A DNA stretch of 64,000 nucleotides from Ptychodera flava (lineage: Eukaryota > Hemichordata > Enteropneusta > Ptychoderidae), in NCBI RefSeq assembly GCF_041260155.1, contig NC_091948.1:6696001-6760000 (forward strand), given 5' to 3'. The first letter of the stretch is position 1. Each line of letters opens with the position of its first letter. Below are positions 1 through 9,733 of this stretch, in pieces. The position numbers were made by a program, and so were the translations under genes. Below the pieces are notes generated by a model. That model saw nothing but the letters and a program-made list of their open reading frames with translations, did no database searches and was not told the origin of the DNA.

Positions 1-264
1 AAGTTGGGGGAGAGTCATCATGCAAATTTTGGTACTTTGGAAATAAATGTCATTAAATTTAGGTAGACTTTAAATTTCAAAAATGCTGCCATCCATGTGA
101 TTTCCTTAGGAAAACGTTAAATTTCGATTTTGACGAAATAAGACGTAACGTTGTTAACTTTTACTACAAGAGCTTCAATATGAGCCCCACAAGTAGTAGG
201 CTGAAGAACTATTGTAAAGGTTTGGGAGTCAGAATATCTGTCCCTGAGGCGCATTCTACCTTAA
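1..264 (+). repeat. Dispersed MITE-like repeat, copy 1 (cut by window edge)
   Basis: This is AT-rich sequence with 'aaatttcaaaaatgctgccatcc', a block around 'gagctTCAATATGAGCCCC', and an end reading 'tgtccctgaggcgcattctaccttaa'. The same order of blocks recurs at 9394-9733 (reverse), 16058-16506 and 58441-58650. The complete copy at 16 kb has inverted ends of the type TTAAGGTAG...CTACCTTGA, so this is probably a non-autonomous DNA transposon. It lies just upstream of the Kelch exon, in the presumed intron. Confidence 0.7.
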
Positions 265-293
265 AGTAATTTTGTCGATTGAATTGTTACTAG

Positions 294-727
294 GTAACCG
301 GCGGATATCCAACAAGGTGGAAAGATACAACCCGAAGACCAAAAAGTGGGAAACAAAACGCCCGCTGTCAACTCCTAGGTTTTTCGCACTTTTAGTCTCC
401 GCGAGTAAAAATCTATTCCTGGCAGGCGGTGCGACTGTCGACCAATCCGGCAACCTACAATGTGTTGACAAAGTCGAGAGATACGAGTGTCTGACGGATA
501 CATGGACCTCTCTGGCGAACATGCTCACACCACGCGCCGAAGCTGCTTGCACGGTGCATGACGGGAAAATTTATGTTGTTGGAGGGTATAGCTGGGACTC
601 GAACACCTGGTTAGACTCGGTTGAGTGTTATGATACTGCTAAGGACGAATGGACCGTCATGAAGTCTATTCCTAAACCATATACGGGGATCGCTTGCTGT
701 ACCTTAGTACTCCATAAGCTACCGTAG
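294..727 (+). CDS. Kelch-repeat protein, terminal exon (partial gene)
   Basis: The exon begins after a plausible acceptor ('ttgttactag' ending at 293) in the middle of a Gly codon and runs to a TAG stop at 725-727, about 144 residues. It holds two full Kelch blades and parts of the flanking ones. The marks are NKVERYNPKTKKWE, then a blade ending VDKVERYECLTDTWTSL, then GKIYVVGGYSWDSNTW with VECYDTAKDEWTVM. Each shows the double-Gly...Tyr...Trp spacing of a beta-propeller blade. Kelch propellers of KLHL proteins usually recruit substrates to Cullin-3 ligases, but the BTB/BACK half would lie outside this window, so the subfamily is unknown. A possible poly(A) signal AATAAA lies near 1096. The protein ends shortly after the last Kelch strand, as KLHL proteins commonly do. 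Confidence 0.85.
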
Positions 728-2930
728 CAGAGGTCAAAAGTTTTGTACTTTATGTTTCAAGGTTTAGCTAAAGTGAGGTCTTTTCATATACCAATGGGTT
801 GATTTTTATATTAAAAACATTCAAACGATTAAGTTATCGACTTCTTGAAGTGTGCAATGCTATGGTTCCGATTGGCCGTCTTTTGTGATATTTATTCGTA
901 CATCTTCATTACATCAATTTTCCATCGTATATAAACATCAGAAATGGCTGCATTTGTAATTTTCAGTGAGATCAACTCTCAAGATTTTACGCTTTCCGAC
1001 ATATCGAACCATAAAGTTGGAAAACGGCCCGTCGTTATCCACATACAATAAGACTATTTCAATTTCCATTAAGATAAAATTGTCGTGAATTTCAAAATAA
1101 AACGTAGCAACGATGCACACAGTCTCCGGCATTTATTTGTATTCCGACATTTACGCGGAGGAATGGACAAGGTCACATCTGGAATTGCTTTTACTTGACA
1201 ATTTCTATGTAATGGATCGCCGGATTAAATAGACCGACACGAAAACCCATTGCCTTTGGCTCTCTTCGCTATGAAGAAGGTTTGGATGTCTAAAATCGAA
1301 TCGGACAACGAAATTGTAATTTTTAACTTTCCAAATTACGTTAAATTGCCAAAAAAAAGTCGTTTGAAGTTTAAACTGTCTGCGGACTTTGGGACTGTTG
1401 ACATTTCGGAACAAAAGGTGACCGAGAGTCACGTGAATACACGGCTTCCAAGGAGAGTTACTTGGGTGTACAGGTAGTGAGAATAGCTGGTGAACTTGTG
1501 TTTACTATCTACAGTCCCTTTGCTTTGGGACGAATAGCTTCACTGCGCCAAGCCAAAATATCTACTTCTAACAGTTTCTAGGGTCTCTGACTATGGAAAT
1601 CGGTGATGGCGCTCTTCATCCCTAGACAGCGGAGCATGAAGAAGTTCGGAGGAAAGTGTTCATCTGTACGAACAGTACGTGTAATTTCCCTTTGCAATTC
1701 TAGGCGGGGAACATTCAGACAAAACCAAATAATTTTAAACGTTAACTGACTGCTTGGGTTTTCTTGTCAATTTTCGTATCTTTTTGAAATTAAGAATTAG
1801 TCTGGAAAGATATCCTCAGTACTGATACGCCCTCCCCCACCCTCCCCTATTTTCTCATTTTACAATTCGGAAGTCTTGCAGTATACTGTAGGATGTTGAA
1901 AGTCTGTTGCATTCACTCTATGGCTGGATAGATCCATCACTCGACATCGCTCCTTTTCACACTCTCCTTTAATGGAGTGTCTTTGAGGAAGGGATCTTGC
2001 AGTCTCACATTCACTTGATCTTCTGAACAAATACTGAATCAATGGACATATCAGGATTCCATGTGCTTGGCGTTTATTTTCACTCTTCTGCCATTTTCGA
2101 AGGTCAAAACATGGCAATGAGAACATGCAGAAAAAACGCTTATCGAACGATAGAGTTTCGGGAAGACAAAACGTGTGTAGACCAATCCTACTTTATTGAT
2201 ATTCGTAATTTGTCATAATAAATTGTTGAGCAATAGACCGCCAAGTTCAAATGTTTATACACCGATGAAACTGCATGCATAACACAAATCAACTCTCCGC
2301 TTCATTACTTTTACTATATAGATGCAACATTTATTGCCATTAACAAATCAAAATGGATCAGGTTAAATCGAATAATACAGTAATTCATAACCATATTTTA
2401 TCAAAGAACAAATGAAATTCTTTCACAGAAAGACGCTTTTTAGAATGACAAAATCTCGGTCAAAAAGTGTAATCTGTAAATTTCAAAAAGCCTCAAACAA
2501 ATCGACACTACAAAATATAATCCTTGATATGGAGGATTTAAACACACGCAGTGTTTTCTTACAAATTACTAATTACGATGACAATAAAACCATAATGATT
2601 TGTTTTTAGTTAATATCCGATTACCTCATATAGTCGCGGTTCACAGTTTAGTAACACATATTATAAGTTTGATAAGCACTTACGGTGTTTTCGGTTGGCT
2701 GAACGTAAATGAGCATACGCCTTTCAATGCAACATCTTATCTTATGTAAATCACATGCAAATCTTATAATATCTCTAATGTGCAGTGGATGTACAAAATT
2801 ATGCATGTTTTACAACGTTCGATGACAAGTCGCCAGAGTCACTACATACAGCATTTAAACAGTACAAAAAACCTCAAAATTGTTATTTTAAACAAGACTT
2901 AACCAAAATGTGGCCTGGACCGTAATTAAG
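728..2930. other. Kelch 3' flank and intergenic spacer
   Basis: This stretch is AT-rich, with only short uninformative open frames. The first few hundred bases are probably Kelch 3'UTR (AATAAA near 1096). I recognise no other gene, repeat or RNA in it. Confidence 0.5.
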
Positions 2931-2941
2931 TTGTATTGATG

Positions 2942-2947
2942 TTTATT
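2942..2947 (-). terminator. Candidate poly(A) signal of the prohormone gene
   Basis: TTTATT on the plus strand reads AATAAA on the minus strand, about 185 bases past the stop codon of the 3132-3950 reading frame. This is a positional inference only; other AT-rich hexamers occur further on. Confidence 0.35.
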
Positions 2948-3131
2948 GTCGAGCGCATAAGCTGCGTTGGACTCAGGTTTTGAGAAGAGTGGATTAAAAT
3001 TATTGAAAAACAAAACATCGATATGATTTTATGATTCTGCGAACATGTAAAATGAAGGCGCTGGCAAATAAATAGCTTCTGTTACGGTGCTTTGTTTCTT
3101 GACACATATACTCAAAGTCCAGTTTAACGAA

Positions 3132-3950
3132 TTAGACTGGCAAAAGATTTTCATCTTGCAGACCAGCTCCACCGTCCGATTTGCTTTCTTCCTTCTTGTC
3201 CGTCATCACTTCGTTTCTCGGGGCAACGGTGCTGCCGTTCAACGACCGGTCACCGCTACCGTCTTCGACCAGGTCGTTGCGACTCAGTTCCGGGTAACTA
3301 ACGTCCCTTTTACCCACAACGTGATATTCATCTCCAGATCCAAAGTCAGGCATATTCTCAGCTATCACCGTGACAGCTGTACCTGTCTCAATGTCACGTT
3401 TGCCAATACGACCGATGTTTCCGAACACTTGACGTCCGCGGAAGATGCCCCGGCCGTTCATAGTCGCCATAATTTCCCTAACCTTCTCGTCGATAAGAGT
3501 TCTGCACTCGTCGCTAATTCCTCTGAACAAACGATCGATGGCGAGATCTTCAGGTAAAGGACCAGGCTGTAGGAAGTATAGTCCGTGAGTCTTTATAAAT
3601 TCCGTGATTGTTCTTTCCATCAGTGCTGTGCAGTCCTCATCACCAGATCCTTCCAACACTGTGTCAAGTTTATCGCGCCGTTTTCGTTCAAGGTTGTGCT
3701 CATTTTCTTCGGGCTGTTGTTGCCGGGCATTGCGCTTGACTACCGAATTTTGGCGAACGGCGCCGTCGATAGAATCCTGCATCCACTCACTGAAGATACC
3801 ATTATCGAGCATGACGTCAGCTGATCTGGATCTCACCATTTTTGTTTTTGCGTTGTCAACATTGGGTTGCACGAGGCCTATGTGAGCCGCCCTTGTTCGG
3901 CAAAAAAATACCAAGAACATCGACACACCGAACAAAACACTTGCTGTCAT
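3132..3950 (-). CDS. Putative secreted neuropeptide/peptide-hormone precursor
   Basis: A 272-residue reading frame. Residues 1 to about 22 form a signal peptide: a hydrophobic core LFGVSMFLVFF followed by a small-residue cleavage region. The rest is hydrophilic and acidic with prohormone-convertase sites: KR at 72-73, RKRR at 89-92, GKR at 183-185 and GKR at 213-215. Both GKR sites would give C-terminally amidated peptides. One is a short peptide ending QVFGNIGRI-amide if an upstream GR is also cut. The other is a 27-residue peptide ending DEYHVV-amide. The 93-182 segment has two cysteines (107, 149) that could pair. Gly-Ser-Gly-Asp motifs recur (101-104, 204-207, 231-234). A good acceptor ('acttacag', exon edge at 3977) 27 bases before the ATG suggests an upstream 5'UTR exon. 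I do not recognise the peptide family. It could instead be a non-hormone secreted protein. Confidence 0.6.
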   Translation of the reverse strand: MTASVLFGVSMFLVFFCRTRAAHIGLVQPNVDNAKTKMVRSRSADVMLDNGIFSEWMQDSIDGAVRQNSVVKRNARQQQPEENEHNLERKRRDKLDTVLEGSGDEDCTALMERTITEFIKTHGLYFLQPGPLPEDLAIDRLFRGISDECRTLIDEKVREIMATMNGRGIFRGRQVFGNIGRIGKRDIETGTAVTVIAENMPDFGSGDEYHVVGKRDVSYPELSRNDLVEDGSGDRSLNGSTVAPRNEVMTDKKEESKSDGGAGLQDENLLPV

Positions 3951-3977
3951 CTTCTCTCTGGTTGTCTGTCGTCTCTG

Positions 3978-6659
3978 CTGTAAGTAAATAAATCGTCGTC
4001 AACACAGACAATATCAGGAAATAAATTTAAGGGGAGATGTTTCAGTGATAATAAGGAACAGTGTTGCAAGACTGTAATATTCAACGTAGCATCTACAGCA
4101 CAACCCGGAAAGCGGATGGGCTGCCGTTTACTATACCCGCCAAGAACATCTATCTATAGGAGCAAAATAATACGAATTATTGCGTTAAGCCAATTTCAGT
4201 CCACAAAAGTTCAACAGAAGCAGTGGGATTGTGCCAAATTTTGCTAAATGAGAGAATTAAAAACGACTTTATGCTCTATTTAGCTCATTTACAGCAAGGG
4301 AACGGATACCTAGGCTGAAGGCGCTGATCTTCCGTGTGGTTAACTTAGTTTTGTCCTTTTTATACTCTTTATAGGTAAAGTTAGAGCGAACGTGACTATT
4401 TAAACGAAAACGTTTCATTAGCCGACACAATATAGTTCTTTCATCCATCTGACACACCAATACACCCGACGGTGGCACACAAGCTTCATTAATAAGTGCT
4501 CACGCGAATGAAGACTATTTTACAATGAACTCATTTATTGAATTTTTAAATATCATTTCCTTTCTAAAACAAACGAAGAGAAATTAAAGAACGGCACAAA
4601 CATCACGACAGTGTGCGCATTGTATCAACGGAATCCCCTTATCTTCAATCCGGCATTTCCACATTTTTGATATCACTGCAATTTGTAGTAGCGCGTATAC
4701 AACCGCGTGAACTTTTGAAACCATAGCTTCCGATGAACAAAGAAGGTATAGACTCATCGAACCACTAACTGTTTTGTAACATCAAAATATCAAATGTGTT
4801 TGAAAAAATAAAAAATCTTGTAATGTTGTCAAGATATCAATGAGAAAAGGGCTAATTGTTATATATGCCAGCTGTTCCAAAAAAACGACGTCGCAGTACT
4901 GTACTGAAATAGCTCCAAGTCAATATTTTCTGACTAAGACACCGCCCGCATTCATCTTTAAATGTTGATATCTGGCTTAAGATGGATGGCTACGCAAAAG
5001 GAAAAACATATTGTCATTTGTTGCAGAATGTCGTCAGTAGACAAGAAATGCGATGAAAAAAGTAGATTTCTGTCTCATCATATTACATCGTAAGCCAATG
5101 GAATTAGCTGATACAGCACAACCCATGACTAGTTCCCTACCTTAATTGAATTGACCAACTGAATTAATATATTGAGACGTCCACTCGTTACACGTTATAT
5201 GGCAGACATATGAGGACATGTATGAGGACATGTAACAGCCATTGCATACACAAATATAATAGGCATTTAAAAGTTCGTGCAGAGGGTGTACCGTACGAAC
5301 ATTACCTTCCTGAACAATTATCACTGAAAAGATATTCCTGTGTCTATGTGGTTTTAAGTGTTCTTGTAATGCTATTGGACTGAACAGACGATTCGGACAT
5401 TAGATTCTCGATCTGGCGCCTGTAATAAAATTCTTGTTTGCCGTCCGCGGGTAGAAGTGTTTCAGAAATAGCCATTTTATTTACCTCGACCAAGAAACAC
5501 ATTGGAAAATTAGTGTATATATTCATGTGATTTTATTTCTTTATTTTTACCTGACACGCTTGAGGTAGGGTTTCAAGGAAATTCGACGACGGAAAACACA
5601 ATATTTTATTGAAGGTGCCTTAGCTCAGATCAGTTACTGGGCATATCTGGTTGCCATTCGATTATTCAATGCAGGGGGAAACAGTCAAAACTTCTTTTTC
5701 ATCTTTTTCTGAAATGTTCACAAATTATTGGTACTTCGGTCCATCAGAGCGGCACCATGGTTCCCCTCCATTTATGCACTACAACTAACTTTTCATAGTT
5801 GCTAGGCATTAACACACAACTTCCAAGGGTACAAAACCTTCAAATTGCTCATGACATAGTTATCCATCGATGCAATGTACATCTAAGGGGCTCGGTTTGT
5901 ACGCTAAACGCGAGGGAAATCGACGCTATGTTCTTGAGATCAAAAATGCCTTTCCGAATAAGAATTACAGAGAAATCGTCGAGGAGAAAATCACCGCACA
6001 GTCATTAACCCGTCAAAATCTCTATTGTCAACGCAACCAAACCTCTTTCGTATTTTAAAGAATCAACCGTTTTCTCTTCAAAAAGCAAAAATGACACTGC
6101 TAGACTATTTATTCCGACAAATATTAGAGGTAAAGTATGCTAGGCCATGAAAAAATAATTGGTAGGCCTGGTGGTTATTAATTTTTTTCAGCTGAAACTA
6201 CGGCGAGTAAGGGTATCGTACCAGACTTCCCCTCTGGTTACGACCCTCGCAGAAATGTTAGATATACTTACGTATTCAGGAAAGTAAAACAGCAGTATTC
6301 AGGTATTCAACCAGCCTAATATTCGGATCAGCCAGTCTGTTGAGAAAATTCTATCTGCCAGTACGGTCCGCTGCGAAGATCCTTACTTTTATACTGTCTT
6401 TGTTATGTAAATATATCCTTATCTAAACTTTAAACCAATGGTAAGACGGCGCGTCATTCTTTATGACGTTCCAGTTGGAAGGTTTGTGAGTGTCCAAACA
6501 TTTCTACGATGTGCGTGAGTCATCACGTCACTGATCGTGCTTGATTCCTATCAACTTACGAACTACGACGTCGGTACCATGTGCGTCCTGATGTAAACAT
6601 ACCCGATCAGTGAACTCCTCGCAACGGAGTTGACAATAACCCTAGAGCCATCGGCGGAA
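3978..6659. other. Intergenic spacer, no gene seen
   Basis: AT-rich sequence with short frames only. Upstream 5'UTR or promoter of the prohormone gene should lie in the left part, but I cannot point to a core promoter. Tandem 'gtatgaggacatg' words near 5210-5230 are the only local repetition I noticed. Confidence 0.4.
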
Positions 6660-6787
6660 CCACAGTCGCTTGTGGTTCGATACACGGCGACGGCGCGCTG
6701 TGGTAATACATTAGAAATGTAGGCCTACGTTTCTATAGTGCATACCACAGCGGCCATCGCTGTATGTCGAACCAAAAGCGACTGTGG
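6660..6787. repeat. 128-bp near-perfect hairpin (foldback element)
   Basis: Arms of about 46 bases (6660-6705 and 6742-6787) pair almost throughout. The left arm starts CCACAGTCGCTTGTGGTTCG and the right arm reads back as CCACAGTCGCTTTTGGTTCG. The loop itself contains a second palindrome around AGGCCT (6714-6734). A run of 18 G follows near 6801. It is probably a foldback MITE; a hairpin RNA is an alternative. A partial match (CAGTCGCTTGTGGTTC) recurs near 36690. Confidence 0.8.
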
Positions 6788-7429
6788 CGGAACGTACGCG
6801 GGGGGGGGGGGGGGGGCGGGGTTGTTTTACACATGCCCGGGCATGAAGCGCCCGAGTGTAAAAACAGCCCAACCACGTTCCAACAATGGATCTACGGCTA
6901 AGTTGTCATCAGCTCTGAACGTTCAACCAATGGAACTATGTAATTGTAATTTTGGTGGCAGATAGCCACTAGATAGGCTTCTCTCGAGAACACTTTACCA
7001 ACTCGTGTTAGATTAAAACATTTTTCATTTTTCCCTGTGCAAACTTCAAGTGAATTCCTTCACATGCTGGCCTGGACTGTCGACAGTCCCTTATGCATTT
7101 TCTTTTCTATTTTTGGTACAGTCACTCTAACATACAGGGGTGAGGGTGGGGGTGTCACAAGCGTAGCGCCAAAGGCAAGAGTCAAAGGCATCCAGATATC
7201 GGCCCTAGACTAATCCGTTTCCAGTGTTTTAACCATGTCATGTTGGCCACTTCAACAGTTTTGATTGAAGTCAAAAGTTGAAGTGTACTTCACAGGTGGG
7301 ATGTGAATGATTTTTATATTGCACCTAACCCAGGCCTATGTGTGAACCTGACTAATGTACATGTCAGAATGACAAAATCTGTCCAAAATCATGTAGCTTA
7401 GGAGTGAGCATTAAATGAAAACTAACACA
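6788..7429. other. Intergenic spacer with a poly-G tract
   Basis: Contains a homopolymeric G run at about 6801-6818 and otherwise unremarkable AT-rich sequence. No gene recognised. Confidence 0.4.
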
Positions 7430-7451
7430 TTTACTACTTGAGAGCCAGAAC

Positions 7452-7457
7452 TTTATT
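7452..7457 (-). terminator. Candidate poly(A) signal of the 84-residue mini-gene
   Basis: Minus-strand AATAAA in the context GGAAATAAAGTTCTGG, about 1.07 kb past the stop at 8527. This would give a long 3'UTR (about 7430-8526), which contains no other gene that I recognise. Confidence 0.4.
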
Positions 7458-8526
7458 TCCACACGGCAGTTGTGTAAAGTACATCTTCATTTACAGTAAC
7501 ACAACAGTGATAGTGTCAGGCAGTTCTGATGTTGACATACACACTAGCATCCACCTGCTGTTTACCATCAAGCTACATCATTTACATTTGCATGCAGGTC
7601 ATCTGTGGCTTTCACTGGAAAACAACCGGCTGATGACAAGTTAAAATTAAAATTACACTTCGGACCATTCCTGATATAAATTTGTTTGCTTTCAGATTTA
7701 ATTTTCAGATTTATAATAAGACCATTTAGAGGCAGGATATAAAAAATACCAAAACCGCACAACACAAATACAGCAGATCTTGCAGTGAATAAAGAATGTC
7801 TTGTATTATACTTTGAACCTAATAGTACCTAACCATTTTCTGCAAGTCAACATCACATGGATTCAAAACAAGCTTGAAAAGAGATCAATACATGTCTTTC
7901 ATCAATGTTATTTCCTCTTCTAAGGCCAAGCATGACCTTTAGCTTGACCTTTGACATTGGCATTCAATACTGTAAAGATATTTATGGAGCAAAATAATGC
8001 TACTTTCTTTGTTGTAGTACCCAATGGTAAACACCTATAATTCATATGCAAACACTTGTTAACAAGACTTTCGCTAGGTTTTAACAAAGAAACTTTTGAA
8101 ATTTGATGTTACACTCCTACAAAGATGTCTTAAAAACCAAATATCTACAATTTTTTTGCAATTACTGCTTTGTCGCTACTATGTATTTCAGAATGAAAAC
8201 ATTCTTAATTCTCAGTAATGGGGACAATTCATTTGAAATAAATGCTTGTAATAGATCAGATTTAGTTGTGAAAAAATTGAACACTGCTACACATTGCCTT
8301 TCAGTACAGTCAGTCATCCAGTAAAGGAATCATTCAACAGAAATCAGCCATCATACACAGTGTGTGTTGTTACACCACATTAAACCAGTCACTGTACCAG
8401 AAATTTCGGAGGAGCTAAAAAGTAATTGTATCCTGACTTTGACAACTTGCATAATGTACAACGAATGTGGATGACATTTGATCAGTAATTGTAGTTTAAT
8501 AGCTCTCAGTAACACTTTACTGGGAC

Positions 8527-9250
8527 TTAAAAAGCTAATGTCAAAAGAACCAGTGCAAAGATCAACCATTCATGACAGCTCAGTCGAACAGCAAAATCGC
8601 CTTCATCAGTTGTATCAGCAACTGTGGTTTCTGCAGCTACATCCCCTGCTGTGTTGCCTGAAGATAGAAAATTAGTTGAAAATTTATTTTACACATGTGC
8701 ATTAACATCTTGGTTGTCACCGATTTTTGTTAGATCATGAAAGGTATGACAGTTGTGACAGAAACAATTCAGTTTTTACACCATGCATGCTGTGTCATGG
8801 CTTGACTGTACACGTAGTTCAAGAGCACTTATAAACCTCAATTCAATATTGTTCAGTTATACCTCAAAAAATTCTGGCAATAGTTGAGTGAACATGGAAA
8901 TATATAGCCTACATTTTGTTATTATGCCCTCAAAATCACCAAAGTTAAAACTGAAACTCACAGTAAAACTGACAGGGCCACTCTGTCTTGCAATTCATGA
9001 GGTTTCAATTTCAACCTGCCAAAAACATACTCTTAAAAATCCTTCACACAACAAACAAACAAACGTTGTCAAAATGCCAAATCAGTCTAACTCCTTGACT
9101 TGAAAAAGTATAATTATCTGTGTCACCTGCTGAGGTCATGTCGGGAGCCTCTGTGACATCGGCGGTGTCATTGCCTGATGTTTGGCAACGGACTCTCTGC
9201 ACTATGAGGCTTGCCATGATGAATATGGCAATGTGTACACCCAACTTCAT
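8527..9250 (-). CDS. Small secreted, probably GPI-anchored Thr/Asp/Ala-rich protein (two exons)
   Basis: Exon 1 is 9250-9127 and exon 2 is 8657-8527. The donor is GCAG|GTGACA and the acceptor is 'ctatcttcag'. Both junctions split the same Gly codon, giving a continuous 84-residue protein. Residues 1-22 are a signal peptide (MKLGVHIAIFIMASLIVQRV, cleavage likely after Cys22). Residues 23-62 are hydrophilic, rich in Thr, Asp, Ala and Glu, with one N-glycosylation sequon (Asn27-Asp-Thr). A short spacer with Cys69 leads to a strictly hydrophobic end, WLIFALVLLTLAF, with no charged cytoplasmic tail. That layout is typical of GPI-anchor signals, with possible omega sites near Gly61/Asp62 or Ser68. 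The start at 9250 has A at -3. An upstream in-frame ATG at 9361 would add a second hydrophobic stretch and is less likely. No family recognised. A single-pass tail-anchored protein is the alternative. Confidence 0.6.
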
Positions 9251-9393
9251 TTTATTCACCCTTTTGTATACGAAGATCCGATCTGAAAGTAATTTGAAAA
9301 TCAAAACCAACACTGAGACACAATGCATTACCATCGAAACTAGTAAGACGAGGATATTCAAAAGTAGACTGATAAGATCTTACAGAAAAGTTC

Positions 9394-9733
9394 TAATGTA
9401 GAACGCACCTCAGGGACAGATAGTGAGAGACTTAAATTTCTACACTTTTTTTCTGATCTACCACTAAGGGCTCATCTTAAAGTTGTTGGAGAAAGGAAAA
9501 CTTTCATAGACTTAGTTTTTTGAAAATCCAAATTTTAATTTTCCCCCATAGCGTTAACACAGGAATGGTGGCCATTTTGAATTTCAAATATTACAAAATG
9601 TTGGGCAATTTGTTTCGCTGGTTCCAAACTTTGCATAGTGAGCCCTGATTATAATTAGTGATTGGATAAGAATGAGCAAATTGAAAATTGGAGCAAAAGT
9701 TTAAGTCTTTCACTTTCGAGGCGCACACCATTC
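9394..9733 (-). repeat. Dispersed MITE-like repeat, copy 2 (reverse)
   Basis: Starts 'taatgtagaacgcacctca', the reverse of the family end, and contains the reverse of the 'gagcttcaaaatgagccc' and 'aaaatggccgcca' blocks. The right end has 'cgaggcgcacaccattc', which partly complements the left end. It sits just upstream (5') of the mini-gene. Confidence 0.7.

Noticed and set aside
3585-3885. Plus-strand frames opposite the prohormone gene
   Set aside because: They are antisense to a better-supported frame with a signal peptide and cleavage sites.
4269-4478. 69-codon minus-strand frame upstream of the prohormone gene
   Set aside because: Basic composition only. No domain, signal or conserved motif could be seen.
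6660-6690. GGTTCGA-like tRNA T-arm motif
   Set aside because: The motif is part of the long hairpin arm. No anticodon arm or acceptor stem fits.
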